This document shows, piece by piece, positions 51,429-58,842 of a stretch of 58,842 nt of DNA (the stretch's first letter is position 1; the number at the start of each line of letters is the position of its first letter). A program made the translations under genes and the position numbers. The stretch spans positions 1 through 58,842 of the forward strand of contig NZ_JAIWPG020000019.1 in NCBI RefSeq assembly GCF_020532665.2, in the 5' to 3' direction. The DNA comes from Lelliottia sp. WAP21 (GTDB lineage Bacteria; Pseudomonadota; Gammaproteobacteria; Enterobacterales; Enterobacteriaceae). Under the pieces are notes generated by a model. It worked only from the letters and a program-made list of their open reading frames with translations, was not told the DNA's origin and searched no databases.

Positions 51429-52436
51429 CTACCCTAACAGCTCTTCTTTCACCTGCATCGCCAAATCAAATGAATGCAAACGCGCCTGATGATCGAAAAT
51501 CTGGCCGTTAACCATGATCTCGTCGGCTTCCGTTTCGCGCAGCACCGCCTCCAGTCCGTGGCGTACTTTGGCTTTATCGCCCACCAGCGACATACGCAAC
51601 GCCTGCTGCACGCCGTACTGCTCTGACGCAGACCACAGCTGATGCATATTCTCAACCGGCGGTGGTAACTGACCGGTTTCACCCCGGCGCAGTTTCATAA
51701 AGGCCTGCTGCATTGAGGTGAATAAAAATTCTGCATCGCGGGTGCTGTCGGCGGCAACGATGTTGATACACACCATGGCATAAGGTTTTTCCAGGCGTTC
51801 GGAAGGTTTGAAGTGCGTGCGATACAGTTGGAGCGCCTGATGCAACATGTCCGGCGCAAAGTGCGAAGCAAAGGCAAACGGCAAGCCAAGCTGTGCCGCG
51901 AGTTGCGCACCATACAGGCTTGAACCCAGGAGCCATACCGGGATTTTTTCGCCGTAGCCCGGCACCGGGCGCACCTGCGGGTTCGGGTCGCGCGCATCAA
52001 ACCAGTCGACCAGCTCCGCCACATCGCGTGGGAAGTTATCCACGTCACCGCTCATGTGGCGACGCAGCGCGCGCATAGTCGGTTGATCGCTTCCGGGGGC
52101 ACGACCAAGACCTAAATCAATGCGTCCAGGGTACAGGGTATTCAGCGTGCCAAACTGCTCGGCAATCACCAGTGGGGAGTGGTTAGGCAGCATGACGCCG
52201 CCGGAACCGAGATGCAGCGTCGTGGTATTTGCCGCAAGGTAACCGAGCAGCACAGAGGTAGCCGCGCTGGCGATGCCGACCATGTTGTGATGTTCAGCCA
52301 GCCAGTAGCGCTGATAGCCCCGTTTTTCAGCGAGGCGGGCAAGATCCAACGAATGCGAGAACGCTTCTCTTGCGGACGATCCTTCGGGGATCGGTGCCAG
52401 GTCCAGCACCGAAAACGGAATGGTTTTCTCAGTCAT
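51429..52436 (-). CDS. yhbW: Luciferase-like flavin monooxygenase YhbW
   Basis: A 335-residue LLM-class FMN-dependent oxidoreductase, close to E. coli Yhb[16 protein letters not shown] near residue 45 and [13 protein letters not shown] near 107 are family motifs. The substrate is not known. It is a single-gene unit, divergent from nothing nearby except a 134-bp gap to ubiV. Confidence 0.93.
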   Translation of the reverse strand: MTEKTIPFSVLDLAPIPEGSSAREAFSHSLDLARLAEKRGYQRYWLAEHHNMVGIASAATSVLLGYLAANTTTLHLGSGGVMLPNHSPLVIAEQFGTLNTLYPGRIDLGLGRAPGSDQPTMRALRRHMSGDVDNFPRDVAELVDWFDARDPNPQVRPVPGYGEKIPVWLLGSSLYGAQLAAQLGLPFAFASHFAPDMLHQALQLYRTHFKPSERLEKPYAMVCINIVAADSTRDAEFLFTSMQQAFMKLRRGETGQLPPPVENMHQLWSASEQYGVQQALRMSLVGDKAKVRHGLEAVLRETEADEIMVNGQIFDHQARLHSFDLAMQVKEELLG

Positions 52437-52570
52437 AACAGCTCACTTTGTCGACGGCTAATCATTTAATAGTGTATTAAAAATGAGTAACTGTTGTTAA
52501 CAAAGTGAGCTTTATACTGCCCATCTTTCAGACCGTCTCCTGAATACGGCGTGAAGGCGAGAAGGGCAAA

Positions 52571-53449
52571 TTATGCCTGCAGCGTCAGACCCGCTACGCG
52601 TTTCCAGTAACCATTGCAGTCGCTGTGGGGCAACAGCTGTAAAGGCGCGGCCCCTTTTTCATTGGCGCGGAAGGCGTCCAGCATGCCGAATACCCCGGTA
52701 TCCAGCGGCGACAGGCGCACCATGTCCACCAGACCTTCCATTGAGGCTAACTCGTTGCCCAGGTTGTAAACATAGCCGCTCATGGTCTGAATGCCGTTCA
52801 GGACAAAGACTTGCTGATTTTCCTGTGACAGCATGTTGCGCCCATTGGGATACTTAATGCAGCAGGTCTCACACTCGTCTTTCGGGCGGTCTTCCGAACG
52901 TGCGGTAAAGCAGCGCGCCGAGTAAGCCAGCGGCAGATGCCCGTAGCTCAATACTTCAACCTCAAACCGATCGCGGATACCCAACTCGTCACACTGGGTC
53001 AGCAGGTTTGCCAGCCAGTCACGTGAGAGCTCGACGGGCATACACCAGCGCGTCATCCCCTGTTTGAGCAGCAGGCGCAGCGTCACCGCGTTATAGCAGT
53101 TCAGCGCATGGCCCGCGACAAACGGCAGCTTGCGTTCGGCACACATGTTCACCACGCCCAGGTCGCTGGCTTCGATAAGAAACTCGCCGTTCTCAACGTA
53201 GCGTTTCAGTTCGCCCAGCTCGGAAGATGCCTGCACCAGCGCCAGCGTGGACAGGACCACCTGCTTCCCACTTCCGGCCAGGTTTTTGGCCATCTCCAGC
53301 CAGTCGCCCACTTTCGTGGCGCGGCGTTTACTGCACACGGATTCGCCGAGATAAATAACGTCGGCACTGCTCGTGGCGGCCTGCTGGTAAAAATCTTCCA
53401 GCGTCTCTTTTGGCCAATAGTAGAGCACTGGCCCTAAGGAATATTTCAT
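52571..53449 (-). CDS. ubiV: Anaerobic ubiquinone synthesis protein UbiV (YhbV)
   Basis: A 292-residue U32-family 4Fe-4S protein. The four cluster cysteines are visible: one near residue 39 (ESVCSKRR) and three in CFTARSEDRPKDECETCCIK near 176-197. With UbiU it hydroxylates the ring precursor without oxygen. It follows ubiU by 8 bp in an operon. Confidence 0.95.
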   Translation of the reverse strand: MKYSLGPVLYYWPKETLEDFYQQAATSSADVIYLGESVCSKRRATKVGDWLEMAKNLAGSGKQVVLSTLALVQASSELGELKRYVENGEFLIEASDLGVVNMCAERKLPFVAGHALNCYNAVTLRLLLKQGMTRWCMPVELSRDWLANLLTQCDELGIRDRFEVEVLSYGHLPLAYSARCFTARSEDRPKDECETCCIKYPNGRNMLSQENQQVFVLNGIQTMSGYVYNLGNELASMEGLVDMVRLSPLDTGVFGMLDAFRANEKGAAPLQLLPHSDCNGYWKRVAGLTLQA

Positions 53450-53457
53450 CTATTTTC

Positions 53458-54453
53458 TCACTGCCATTTACGGTGGTAGGCACCAAGCGTGGTTTGTGTC
53501 CCTTCGGACATCGCGCCCAGGGTCTCCATCCACGCAGCCTGGGGTGCGTAGTTTTGCGGATCGGCCATGCAGCGGTCGATGGCCTGACGCCAGACTTTTG
53601 CCACCTGGCTGACGTAGGCCGGGCTACGCTGGCGTCCTTCGATTTTTACCGAGGCGATGTTGGCCGCCAGCAGTTCCGGCAGGAGTTCCAGCGTGTTGAG
53701 GCTGGTGGGCTCCTCCAGCGCATGGTAGCGCTCGCCATCCACCAGATAACGCCCTTTGCACAGCGTCGGGTAACCGGCGTTTTCATTGTCCTGATAGCGG
53801 TCAATCAGCACATCGTTCAGGCGAGACTCCAGCCCCTGCGGGGTTTGTTGCCAGCGCACGAAGCGGGCAGGCGAGCACGCCCCAACGGTATTGGGAGATT
53901 CACCGGTTAAATAGGAGGAGAGATAGCACCGCCCTTCGGCCATGATGCACAAACTGCCGAAGGCAAACACTTCCAGGGGAACAGGCGAGACGCGTGCCAG
54001 CTGCTTCACCTGATGGATGGAGAGCACGCGAGGCAGGACCACGCGGGCCACGTCAAAATGCTGATGATAAAAACGTACGGCCTCTTCATTGGTGGCGGAC
54101 GCCTGAACAGAGACATGGCGCTCAATATGCGGATAACGTTCTGCGGCATACTCAAGCATCGCGAGGTCAGCAAGGATTAAGGCATCCGCGCCTAGCTGGG
54201 CAGCCATGTCCACGGCGCGTTGCCAGCGGGCATAGCCATCAGGATGTGCAAAGGTGTTGATGGCAATATGCAGCTTGCGGCGGTGCTGGTGAACAAAATT
54301 GACGGCTTCCTGGAGTTTTTTCTCCGTGAAGTTAAGACCAGCAAAGTGGCGGGCATTCGTGTCATCTTTCAGTCCGATATAAACTGCATCGGCACCGTTT
54401 TCGATGGCCGCTTTAAGTGCCGGAAGATTTCCGGCCGGGCAGAGCAGCTCCAT
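53458..54453 (-). CDS. ubiU: Anaerobic ubiquinone synthesis protein UbiU (YhbU)
   Basis: A 331-residue U32 peptidase-like protein that forms the oxygen-independent hydroxylase with UbiV. Cluster cysteines are present in FGSLCIMAEGRCYLSSY (near 169 and 176), GACSPAR (near 193) and PTLCKGRY (near 232). The U32 signature with KIEGRQRSPAYV is near 273. Divergent from ubiT. Confidence 0.95.
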   Translation of the reverse strand: MELLCPAGNLPALKAAIENGADAVYIGLKDDTNARHFAGLNFTEKKLQEAVNFVHQHRRKLHIAINTFAHPDGYARWQRAVDMAAQLGADALILADLAMLEYAAERYPHIERHVSVQASATNEEAVRFYHQHFDVARVVLPRVLSIHQVKQLARVSPVPLEVFAFGSLCIMAEGRCYLSSYLTGESPNTVGACSPARFVRWQQTPQGLESRLNDVLIDRYQDNENAGYPTLCKGRYLVDGERYHALEEPTSLNTLELLPELLAANIASVKIEGRQRSPAYVSQVAKVWRQAIDRCMADPQNYAPQAAWMETLGAMSEGTQTTLGAYHRKWQ

Positions 54454-54535
54454 AATTTATCCTGACGTTTGCCGCCCCTGAGGGCGCAAAATTGTTAACG
54501 AACGGGGATTTTAATTAACCTCCATGCGACAATTT

Positions 54536-54605
54536 TTGATTTAAGGCAGCTAATGGCGTATTGATGTCACCAATAATGGAATTAACGCGATGCGAGTTTG
54601 TTGAT
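54536..54605. promoter_or_regulatory. FNR-type half-sites in the ubiU/ubiT divergent region
   Basis: TTGAT occurs at 54536-54540, 54561-54565 and 54601-54605 in the 219-bp gap. FNR binds TTGAT-N4-ATCAA; none of the three has a good second half, so this is only suggestive. In E. coli these genes respond to FNR. Confidence 0.25.
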
Positions 54606-54672
54606 TTACGCCGCTATCGTGGTGGCTGGATGTGGCAAAATAACAGGACTATCGAAATCAGGGAGTAAGCTC

Positions 54673-55197
54673 GTGCTGGATAAACTGCGTTCACGTCTCG
54701 TACAATTTGGTCCGTCAATATTGAGCGTGCCGGTAAAACTGGCGCCGTTCGCGCTAAAACGCCAGGTGCTTGAGCAAATGCTTAGCTGGCAGTTCCGTCA
54801 GGCTCTTGAAGAGGGCGAACTGGAATTTCTGGAAGGGCGCTGGCTGAGCATTGAAGTACGTGACATCGGTCTGCGCTGGTTCACCTCCGTTGAAAACGGT
54901 CGTTTGATCGTCAGTTCTTGTGCGGATGCTGACGTGAGTTTCAGCGCGGATGCCAGCGATCTGCTGATGATCGCCGCACGTAAACAGGATCCGGATACGC
55001 TCTTCTTCCAGCGTCGGCTGGTCATCGAAGGGGATACTGAGCTGGGCCTGTACGTCAAAAATTTGATGGATGCCATTGAGCTGGATCAGATGCCTAAGCC
55101 GCTCAGGCTGGTGCTGATGCAGATGGCCGATTTTGTTGAGGCTGGGTTGAGAACCCCGCCAGAGAGTAAACACACTTCAGTAGGTGAGCCATGCTGA
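54673..55197 (+). CDS. ubiT: SCP2-domain ubiquinone synthesis protein UbiT (YhbT)
   Basis: A 174-residue SCP2 lipid-binding protein that acts with UbiU and UbiV in oxygen-independent ubiquinone synthesis. The GTG at 54673, preceded by GGGAG, gives MLDKLRSRLVQFGPS as in E. coli; the frame from 54598 has no ribosome site. The SCP2 body includes DASDLLMIAARKQDPDTLFF. The stop overlaps yhbS by 7 bp. Confidence 0.94.
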   Translation: MLDKLRSRLVQFGPSILSVPVKLAPFALKRQVLEQMLSWQFRQALEEGELEFLEGRWLSIEVRDIGLRWFTSVENGRLIVSSCADADVSFSADASDLLMIAARKQDPDTLFFQRRLVIEGDTELGLYVKNLMDAIELDQMPKPLRLVLMQMADFVEAGLRTPPESKHTSVGEPC

Positions 55198-55694
55198 TTC
55201 GAGTTGAAATTGGTATTGATGCCCCGGGCATTGATGCACTCTTACGCCGATCGTTTCCGGATGATAGCGAAGCGCGGCTGGTCCAGGATCTGCGAGAAGA
55301 TGGGCTGATCACGCTGGGCCTGGTGGCCACTGACGACGAAGGTCAGGTGGTCGGCTATGTTGCTTTTAGCCCTGTATCTGTCGAGGGTGAAGAGCTGCAA
55401 TGGGTCGGTATGGCACCGCTGGCAGTCGATGAAAATTATCGCGGTCAGGGGCTGGCGCGTCAGCTGGTCTATGAAGGGCTGGATTCGCTGAACGAGTTTG
55501 GCTATGCCGCTGTCGTCACGCTGGGCGATCCGGAATTTTACCGTCGTTTAGGCTTTAAGCAGGCCGCGCATCACGATCTGCGCTGTCGCTGGCCGGGCAC
55601 CGAAGCGGCTTTCCAGCTTCACCCGCTGGCCGATGACGCGCTTAATGGCGTGAGCGGGCTGGTTGAGTATCACGATCACTTTAATCGGTTTTAA
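55191..55694 (+). CDS. yhbS: GNAT-family N-acetyltransferase YhbS
   Basis: A 167-residue GNAT protein. The acetyl-CoA loop is [15 protein letters not shown] near 78-92. It is close to E. coli YhbS; the acceptor is unproven here. It is translationally coupled to ubiT, and its 3' end overlaps the converging yhbQ by 14 bp. Confidence 0.93.
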   Translation: MLIRVEIGIDAPGIDALLRRSFPDDSEARLVQDLREDGLITLGLVATDDEGQVVGYVAFSPVSVEGEELQWVGMAPLAVDENYRGQGLARQLVYEGLDSLNEFGYAAVVTLGDPEFYRRLGFKQAAHHDLRCRWPGTEAAFQLHPLADDALNGVSGLVEYHDHFNRF

Positions 55695-55968
55695 GCAGGC
55701 TTTCGCGTAGCGCCTCAAACGAACCGTCTCCGGCGACGAGGCGCTCTTTCTGGCGCTTCGTGAGCTGTTTAATGCGATATTCCATTCGTAACGCCAGCGA
55801 GCGTTCCCCCACGGGCGCTGAAAACGCCAGCGTGAGTTCACCTTTGCCCCGCAGCGCCTTTGCCCCTTTTCCACATTGATGCTCAAGGAAGCGGCGTGCA
55901 ACATCGGTCGTTATACCGGTGTAGAGCGCATTATTTGCCGTTCGGACAAGATAGAGAAACCAGCACAC
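55681..55968 (-). CDS. yhbQ: GIY-YIG nuclease-family protein YhbQ
   Basis: About 95 residues with the GIY-YIG core: [19 protein letters not shown] at the N-terminus and a catalytic-type Arg in [10 protein letters not shown]. In E. coli YhbQ is about 100 residues. A GTG at 55968 is the likely start (protein begins MCWFLYLV), since longer frames to ATG 56022 add a poorly supported hydrophobic extension; the start is uncertain. It converges on yhbS. Confidence 0.85.
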   Translation of the reverse strand: MCWFLYLVRTANNALYTGITTDVARRFLEHQCGKGAKALRGKGELTLAFSAPVGERSLALRMEYRIKQLTKRQKERLVAGDGSFEALRESLLKTD

Positions 55969-56024
55969 GATACAAAAATTCAGTATGTTAAGGTGAACGC
56001 ACGATAGCATGGGAGAGAGCAAAA

Positions 56025-56459
56025 ATGGAAACTCTGGCCACCATTAATCGCTGGCTGGCAAAGCAGCACGTTGTCACCTGGTGTGTGCAGGAGAAAGGGG
56101 AGATGTGGTGCGCGAATGCGTTCTATGTTTACGACCCTGAACGCGTCGCTTTTTATGTATTGAGTGAGGATAAAACCCGCCACGCGCAGATGACCGGCCT
56201 TCAGGCAAAAGTCGCCGGGACGGTTAACGGCCAACCTAAGACGGTTGCGCTGATCCGTGGCGTGCAGTTTGCGGGTGAGATCCGTCGGCTGGACGGTGAA
56301 GAAAGCGACGCGCAGCGAAAACGCTACCTTCGCCGCTTTCCGGTGGCCCGCGCGATGTCAGCCCCGGTCTGGGAGATACGACTTGATGAACTCAAGTTCA
56401 CCGACAACACGCTGGGTTTTGGTAAAAAATTTTACTGGTTACGCGCCGAGCAAGCGTAG
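56025..56459 (+). CDS. yhbP: UPF0306 family protein YhbP
   Basis: A 144-residue protein close to E. coli YhbP, with a split-barrel flavin-binding-like fold expected for the family ([40 protein letters not shown]). No function is established. It is divergent from yhbQ, and its 3' end overlaps the converging yhbO by 21 bp. Confidence 0.92.
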   Translation: METLATINRWLAKQHVVTWCVQEKGEMWCANAFYVYDPERVAFYVLSEDKTRHAQMTGLQAKVAGTVNGQPKTVALIRGVQFAGEIRRLDGEESDAQRKRYLRRFPVARAMSAPVWEIRLDELKFTDNTLGFGKKFYWLRAEQA

Positions 56460-56957
56460 CGCTTCGCGGTTAAACGCAGGAAGATCGTCAGGCGTCCGGC
56501 TGGTGACCAGCTGATCGTTATCAACCACCACTTCCTGATCGTAGAAATCAGCACCGGCATTTTTCAGATCGATAACGATCGGTTTGACCGCGGTTAGCTT
56601 ACGTCCCCGTACCACTTCGGCACTGATCAGCAACTGCGGGCCGTGGCAAATGGCGAAGACAGGTTTGCCGCTGGCGACAAAATCACGGGTAAACGTGACA
56701 AAACGTTCGTCACCGCGCAGGGAGTCAGGGGAGTGACCGCCCGGTAGCAGCAGGGCGTCAAAATCCGCCGGGCGCACCTCATCAATGGCTTTATCAATGG
56801 TCACGCTGGCTTCGCCTTTATGACCCTTTACCGTCTTCCCGGCTTCTTTCTCAATGGTAATGACGTCGTGCCCGGCCTTGCGAAATGCTTCCGCAGGCGA
56901 CGTAAATTCTGAATCTTCAAACTCGTCGGTAATCAAGACCGCAATTTTCTTGCTCAT
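56439..56957 (-). CDS. yhbO: DJ-1/PfpI family stress protein YhbO
   Basis: A 172-residue protein of the DJ-1/PfpI superfamily. The nucleophile Cys is in the elbow motif AICHGPQ near residue 104, with its partner Glu in [10 protein letters not shown] near residue 15. E. coli YhbO protects against oxidative and carbonyl stress and has been reported as a deglycase, a disputed activity. Confidence 0.94.
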   Translation of the reverse strand: MSKKIAVLITDEFEDSEFTSPAEAFRKAGHDVITIEKEAGKTVKGHKGEASVTIDKAIDEVRPADFDALLLPGGHSPDSLRGDERFVTFTRDFVASGKPVFAICHGPQLLISAEVVRGRKLTAVKPIVIDLKNAGADFYDQEVVVDNDQLVTSRTPDDLPAFNREALRLLGA

Positions 56958-57086
56958 GCTTCCTCCGTTGTTTTTGCTTCAGACAGATTTTTCTCCGTTT
57001 GTGGTAAATACTTACCAGGAGCAGACTCATAAGTGTGGTTCAGCCTGCTGAGATCGCCAACGGACAATTCTGGAAAGGGGAACAAA

Positions 57087-57731
57087 ATGAGTCAGGTATT
57101 GATTACGGGAGCAACGGGACTGGTGGGCGATCATCTGTTGCGTATGTTGATTCAGGAAAAAAGGGTAAACGCCATTGCCGCCCCAACGCGTCGACCTCTG
57201 GTCAATGTTCCGGGCGTTTTTAACCCGCACGATCCCCAGCTCACCGACGCGCTGGCGCAGGTGGCCACTCCCATTGATATCGCCTTTTGCTGTCTGGGTA
57301 CCACCCGCCGTGAAGCCGGGAGCAAGGAAGCCTTTGTTCATGCGGATTACACGCTGGTCATCGACACCGCGTTAACGGCTAAAAAATGGGGTGCCAGCCA
57401 TTTTCTGGTGGTCAGCGCCCTGGGAGCCAATGCGCACTCGCCGTTTTTTTACAACAAAGTGAAAGGCGAAATGGAGGAGGCGCTTATCGCACAGCAGTGG
57501 CCACGGTTAACGATTGTGCGTCCTTCTATGCTTCTTGGCGATCGGCAGAAGCGCCGTTTCAATGAGTCGATGATGGCACCGTTGTTTCAGCTTTTGCCGG
57601 GTAACTGGAAATCCATTGATGCCCGGGACGTCGCGCGCGCCATGCTCAAAGAGGCATTATCACCGTCTCAGGAAGGGGTGAATATTATCCCCTCAGGAAA
57701 ACTGCGTGAAATTGCACAAGGCGAGGCGTAA
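57087..57731 (+). CDS. yraR: NAD(P)-binding Rossmann protein YraR
   Basis: A 214-residue short-chain-dehydrogenase-like protein. The nucleotide loop is GATGLVGDH near residues 8-16; [18 protein letters not shown] carries a Tyr-x-x-x-Lys-type pair near 124-128. Close to E. coli YraR; substrate unknown. The ATG at 57087 with AAAGGGGAACA upstream is preferred to the frame from 57033. Confidence 0.92.
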   Translation: MSQVLITGATGLVGDHLLRMLIQEKRVNAIAAPTRRPLVNVPGVFNPHDPQLTDALAQVATPIDIAFCCLGTTRREAGSKEAFVHADYTLVIDTALTAKKWGASHFLVVSALGANAHSPFFYNKVKGEMEEALIAQQWPRLTIVRPSMLLGDRQKRRFNESMMAPLFQLLPGNWKSIDARDVARAMLKEALSPSQEGVNIIPSGKLREIAQGEA

Positions 57732-57771
57732 TATCCCCCGGCTTAATTAATTATCCTTCCCGGGGAATGCT

Positions 57772-58809
57772 ATGACTGGTCAGTCTTCATCTCAGCCGGC
57801 AACACCGTTTCAATGGTGGAAGCCCGTACTTTTCTTTCTTGTTGTCATTATGGGTCTTTGGTATGTGAAGTGGCAGCCGTATTACGGTAAGGCCTTCACC
57901 GCTGCTGAAACCCATAGCATCGGCAAATCTATTCTTGCCCAGGCCGATACCAGCCCCTTTAAAGCGGCCTGGGATTATGCGCTGGTCTACTTCCTGGCGG
58001 TCTGGAAAGCGGCGGTCCTGGGTGTGCTGCTCGGCTCCTTGGTTCAGGTATTGATCCCCCGTCAGTGGCTGCTGCGTACTCTGGGGCAACCTCGTTTTCA
58101 GGGAACGCTGCTGGGCACACTTTTTGCCCTGCCGGGGATGATGTGTACCTGTTGCGCCGCACCGGTGGTGGCTGGGATGCGGCGTCAGCGTGTCTCCATG
58201 GGGGGCGCGCTGGCGTTCTGGATGGGCAATCCGCTGCTCAACCCGGCCACGTTAGTCTTTATGGGATTTGTACTCGGCTGGTATTTTGCCTTTATTCGTC
58301 TGGTTGCCGGACTGATTACCGTGCTGGTGGTCGCTTCGCTGGTGCAAAAACTGGTGAAAGAGTCTGCACAACCGGCTGTGCCGGTTGATATCGATATTGC
58401 TGAGCCGCAGGGCAGTTTCCTGGGGCGCTGGGGAAAAGCGCTCTGGCAGCTTTTCTGGAGCACAATCCCGGTCTATATCCTGGCGGTGCTGATTCTGGGC
58501 GCGGCGCGGGTCTGGCTTTTCCCACATGCTGATGGCGCTATTGATAATACGATCCTGTGGGTCATCGCCATGGCGGTAGTGGGGTGCCTGTTCGTGATTC
58601 CGACAGCGGCTGAAATTCCGATTGTGCAAACCCTGATGATGGCGGGGATGGGGATGGCACCCGCGTTAGCGCTGTTAATTACGCTGCCTGCCGTGAGCCT
58701 GCCGTCACTTGTCATGCTGCGTCAAACCTTCCCGGCAAAAGCCCTTTGGCTGACCGGTGTGCTGGTGGCGGTAAGTGGTGTGATTACAGGCAGTCTTGCA
58801 CTGCTTTAA
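57772..58809 (+). CDS. yraQ: Permease-family inner-membrane protein YraQ
   Basis: A 345-residue protein with about eight membrane helices of the DUF318/permease family. The CTCCAAPV motif near 124-131 and GNPLLNPATL near 149-158 match E. coli YraQ. The family has been linked to metal or arsenic handling, but no substrate can be read here. 40 bp after yraR, so probably cotranscribed. Confidence 0.93.
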   Translation: MTGQSSSQPATPFQWWKPVLFFLVVIMGLWYVKWQPYYGKAFTAAETHSIGKSILAQADTSPFKAAWDYALVYFLAVWKAAVLGVLLGSLVQVLIPRQWLLRTLGQPRFQGTLLGTLFALPGMMCTCCAAPVVAGMRRQRVSMGGALAFWMGNPLLNPATLVFMGFVLGWYFAFIRLVAGLITVLVVASLVQKLVKESAQPAVPVDIDIAEPQGSFLGRWGKALWQLFWSTIPVYILAVLILGAARVWLFPHADGAIDNTILWVIAMAVVGCLFVIPTAAEIPIVQTLMMAGMGMAPALALLITLPAVSLPSLVMLRQTFPAKALWLTGVLVAVSGVITGSLALL

Positions 58810-58812
58810 GAC

Positions 58813-58842
58813 AAAAAAGCCCGGCAAACGCCGGGCTATTTT
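58813..58842 (+). terminator. Terminator of yraQ
   Basis: AGCCCGGC-aaac-GCCGGGCT stem starting 4 bp after the stop, with a T run at the window end. Confidence 0.85.

Overview
The window is enterobacterial chromosome. Gene content, order and protein sequence match the E. coli ispB-rplU-obgE-greA-ftsH-glmM-secG-argG-nusA-infB-pnp-deaD-mtr-yhbW-yraQ segment almost gene for gene. Protein-level differences from E. coli suggest an Enterobacter-like genus; that is an impression from remembered sequences, not a search.

Three accessory blocks interrupt this backbone. (1) Positions 1-6612 hold a type I secretion locus. A large Ca2+-binding substrate, cut off by the window edge, and a small secreted protein lie on the minus strand; an HlyB-like ABC exporter and an HlyD-like adaptor lie divergently on the plus strand. 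(2) Positions 11225-15527, between obgE and dacB, hold a PmrA/PmrB-like two-component system and a divergent OpgB-like phosphoglycerol transferase paralogue with a candidate PmrA box between them. (3) Positions 23528-35282, between glmM and secG, hold a complete type IVb pilus operon. Its order (pilin, minor pilin, TcpQ-like, secretin, two inner-membrane assembly proteins, periplasmic protein, ATPase, platform protein, prepilin peptidase) follows the TCP, CFA/III and longus operons. It ends with an unexpected M23 peptidoglycan endopeptidase. I see no soluble colonisation factor (TcpF/CofJ) gene, lytic transglycosylase, retraction ATPase or ToxT-like regulator.

The backbone blocks are: isoprenoid and ribosomal genes (sfsB, ispB, rplU, rpmA); yhbE-obgE; dacB, greA, yhbY; rlmE-ftsH-folP-glmM; secG-tRNA-Leu; argG, divergent from the tRNA-fMet-rimP-nusA-infB-rbfA-truB-rpsO-pnp transcription/translation operon; nlpI-yrbN-deaD; mtr; yhbW; the anaerobic ubiquinone genes ubiV-ubiU and divergent ubiT; then yhbS, yhbQ, yhbP, yhbO, yraR and yraQ. 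Most units end in clear intrinsic terminators. Known RNA control elements can be recognised: the greA leader hairpin, the terminator ahead of rimP, the pnp leader hairpins, ARG boxes before argG and the TrpR operator before mtr.

A 19-bp near-copy of the 3' end of the tRNA-Leu gene lies about 1.7 kb away, just beyond argG. That is the geometry expected of a tRNA-targeted integration scar. No CRISPR array, insertion sequence, rRNA or phage gene was seen, and no stretch longer than about 300 bases lacks a gene.
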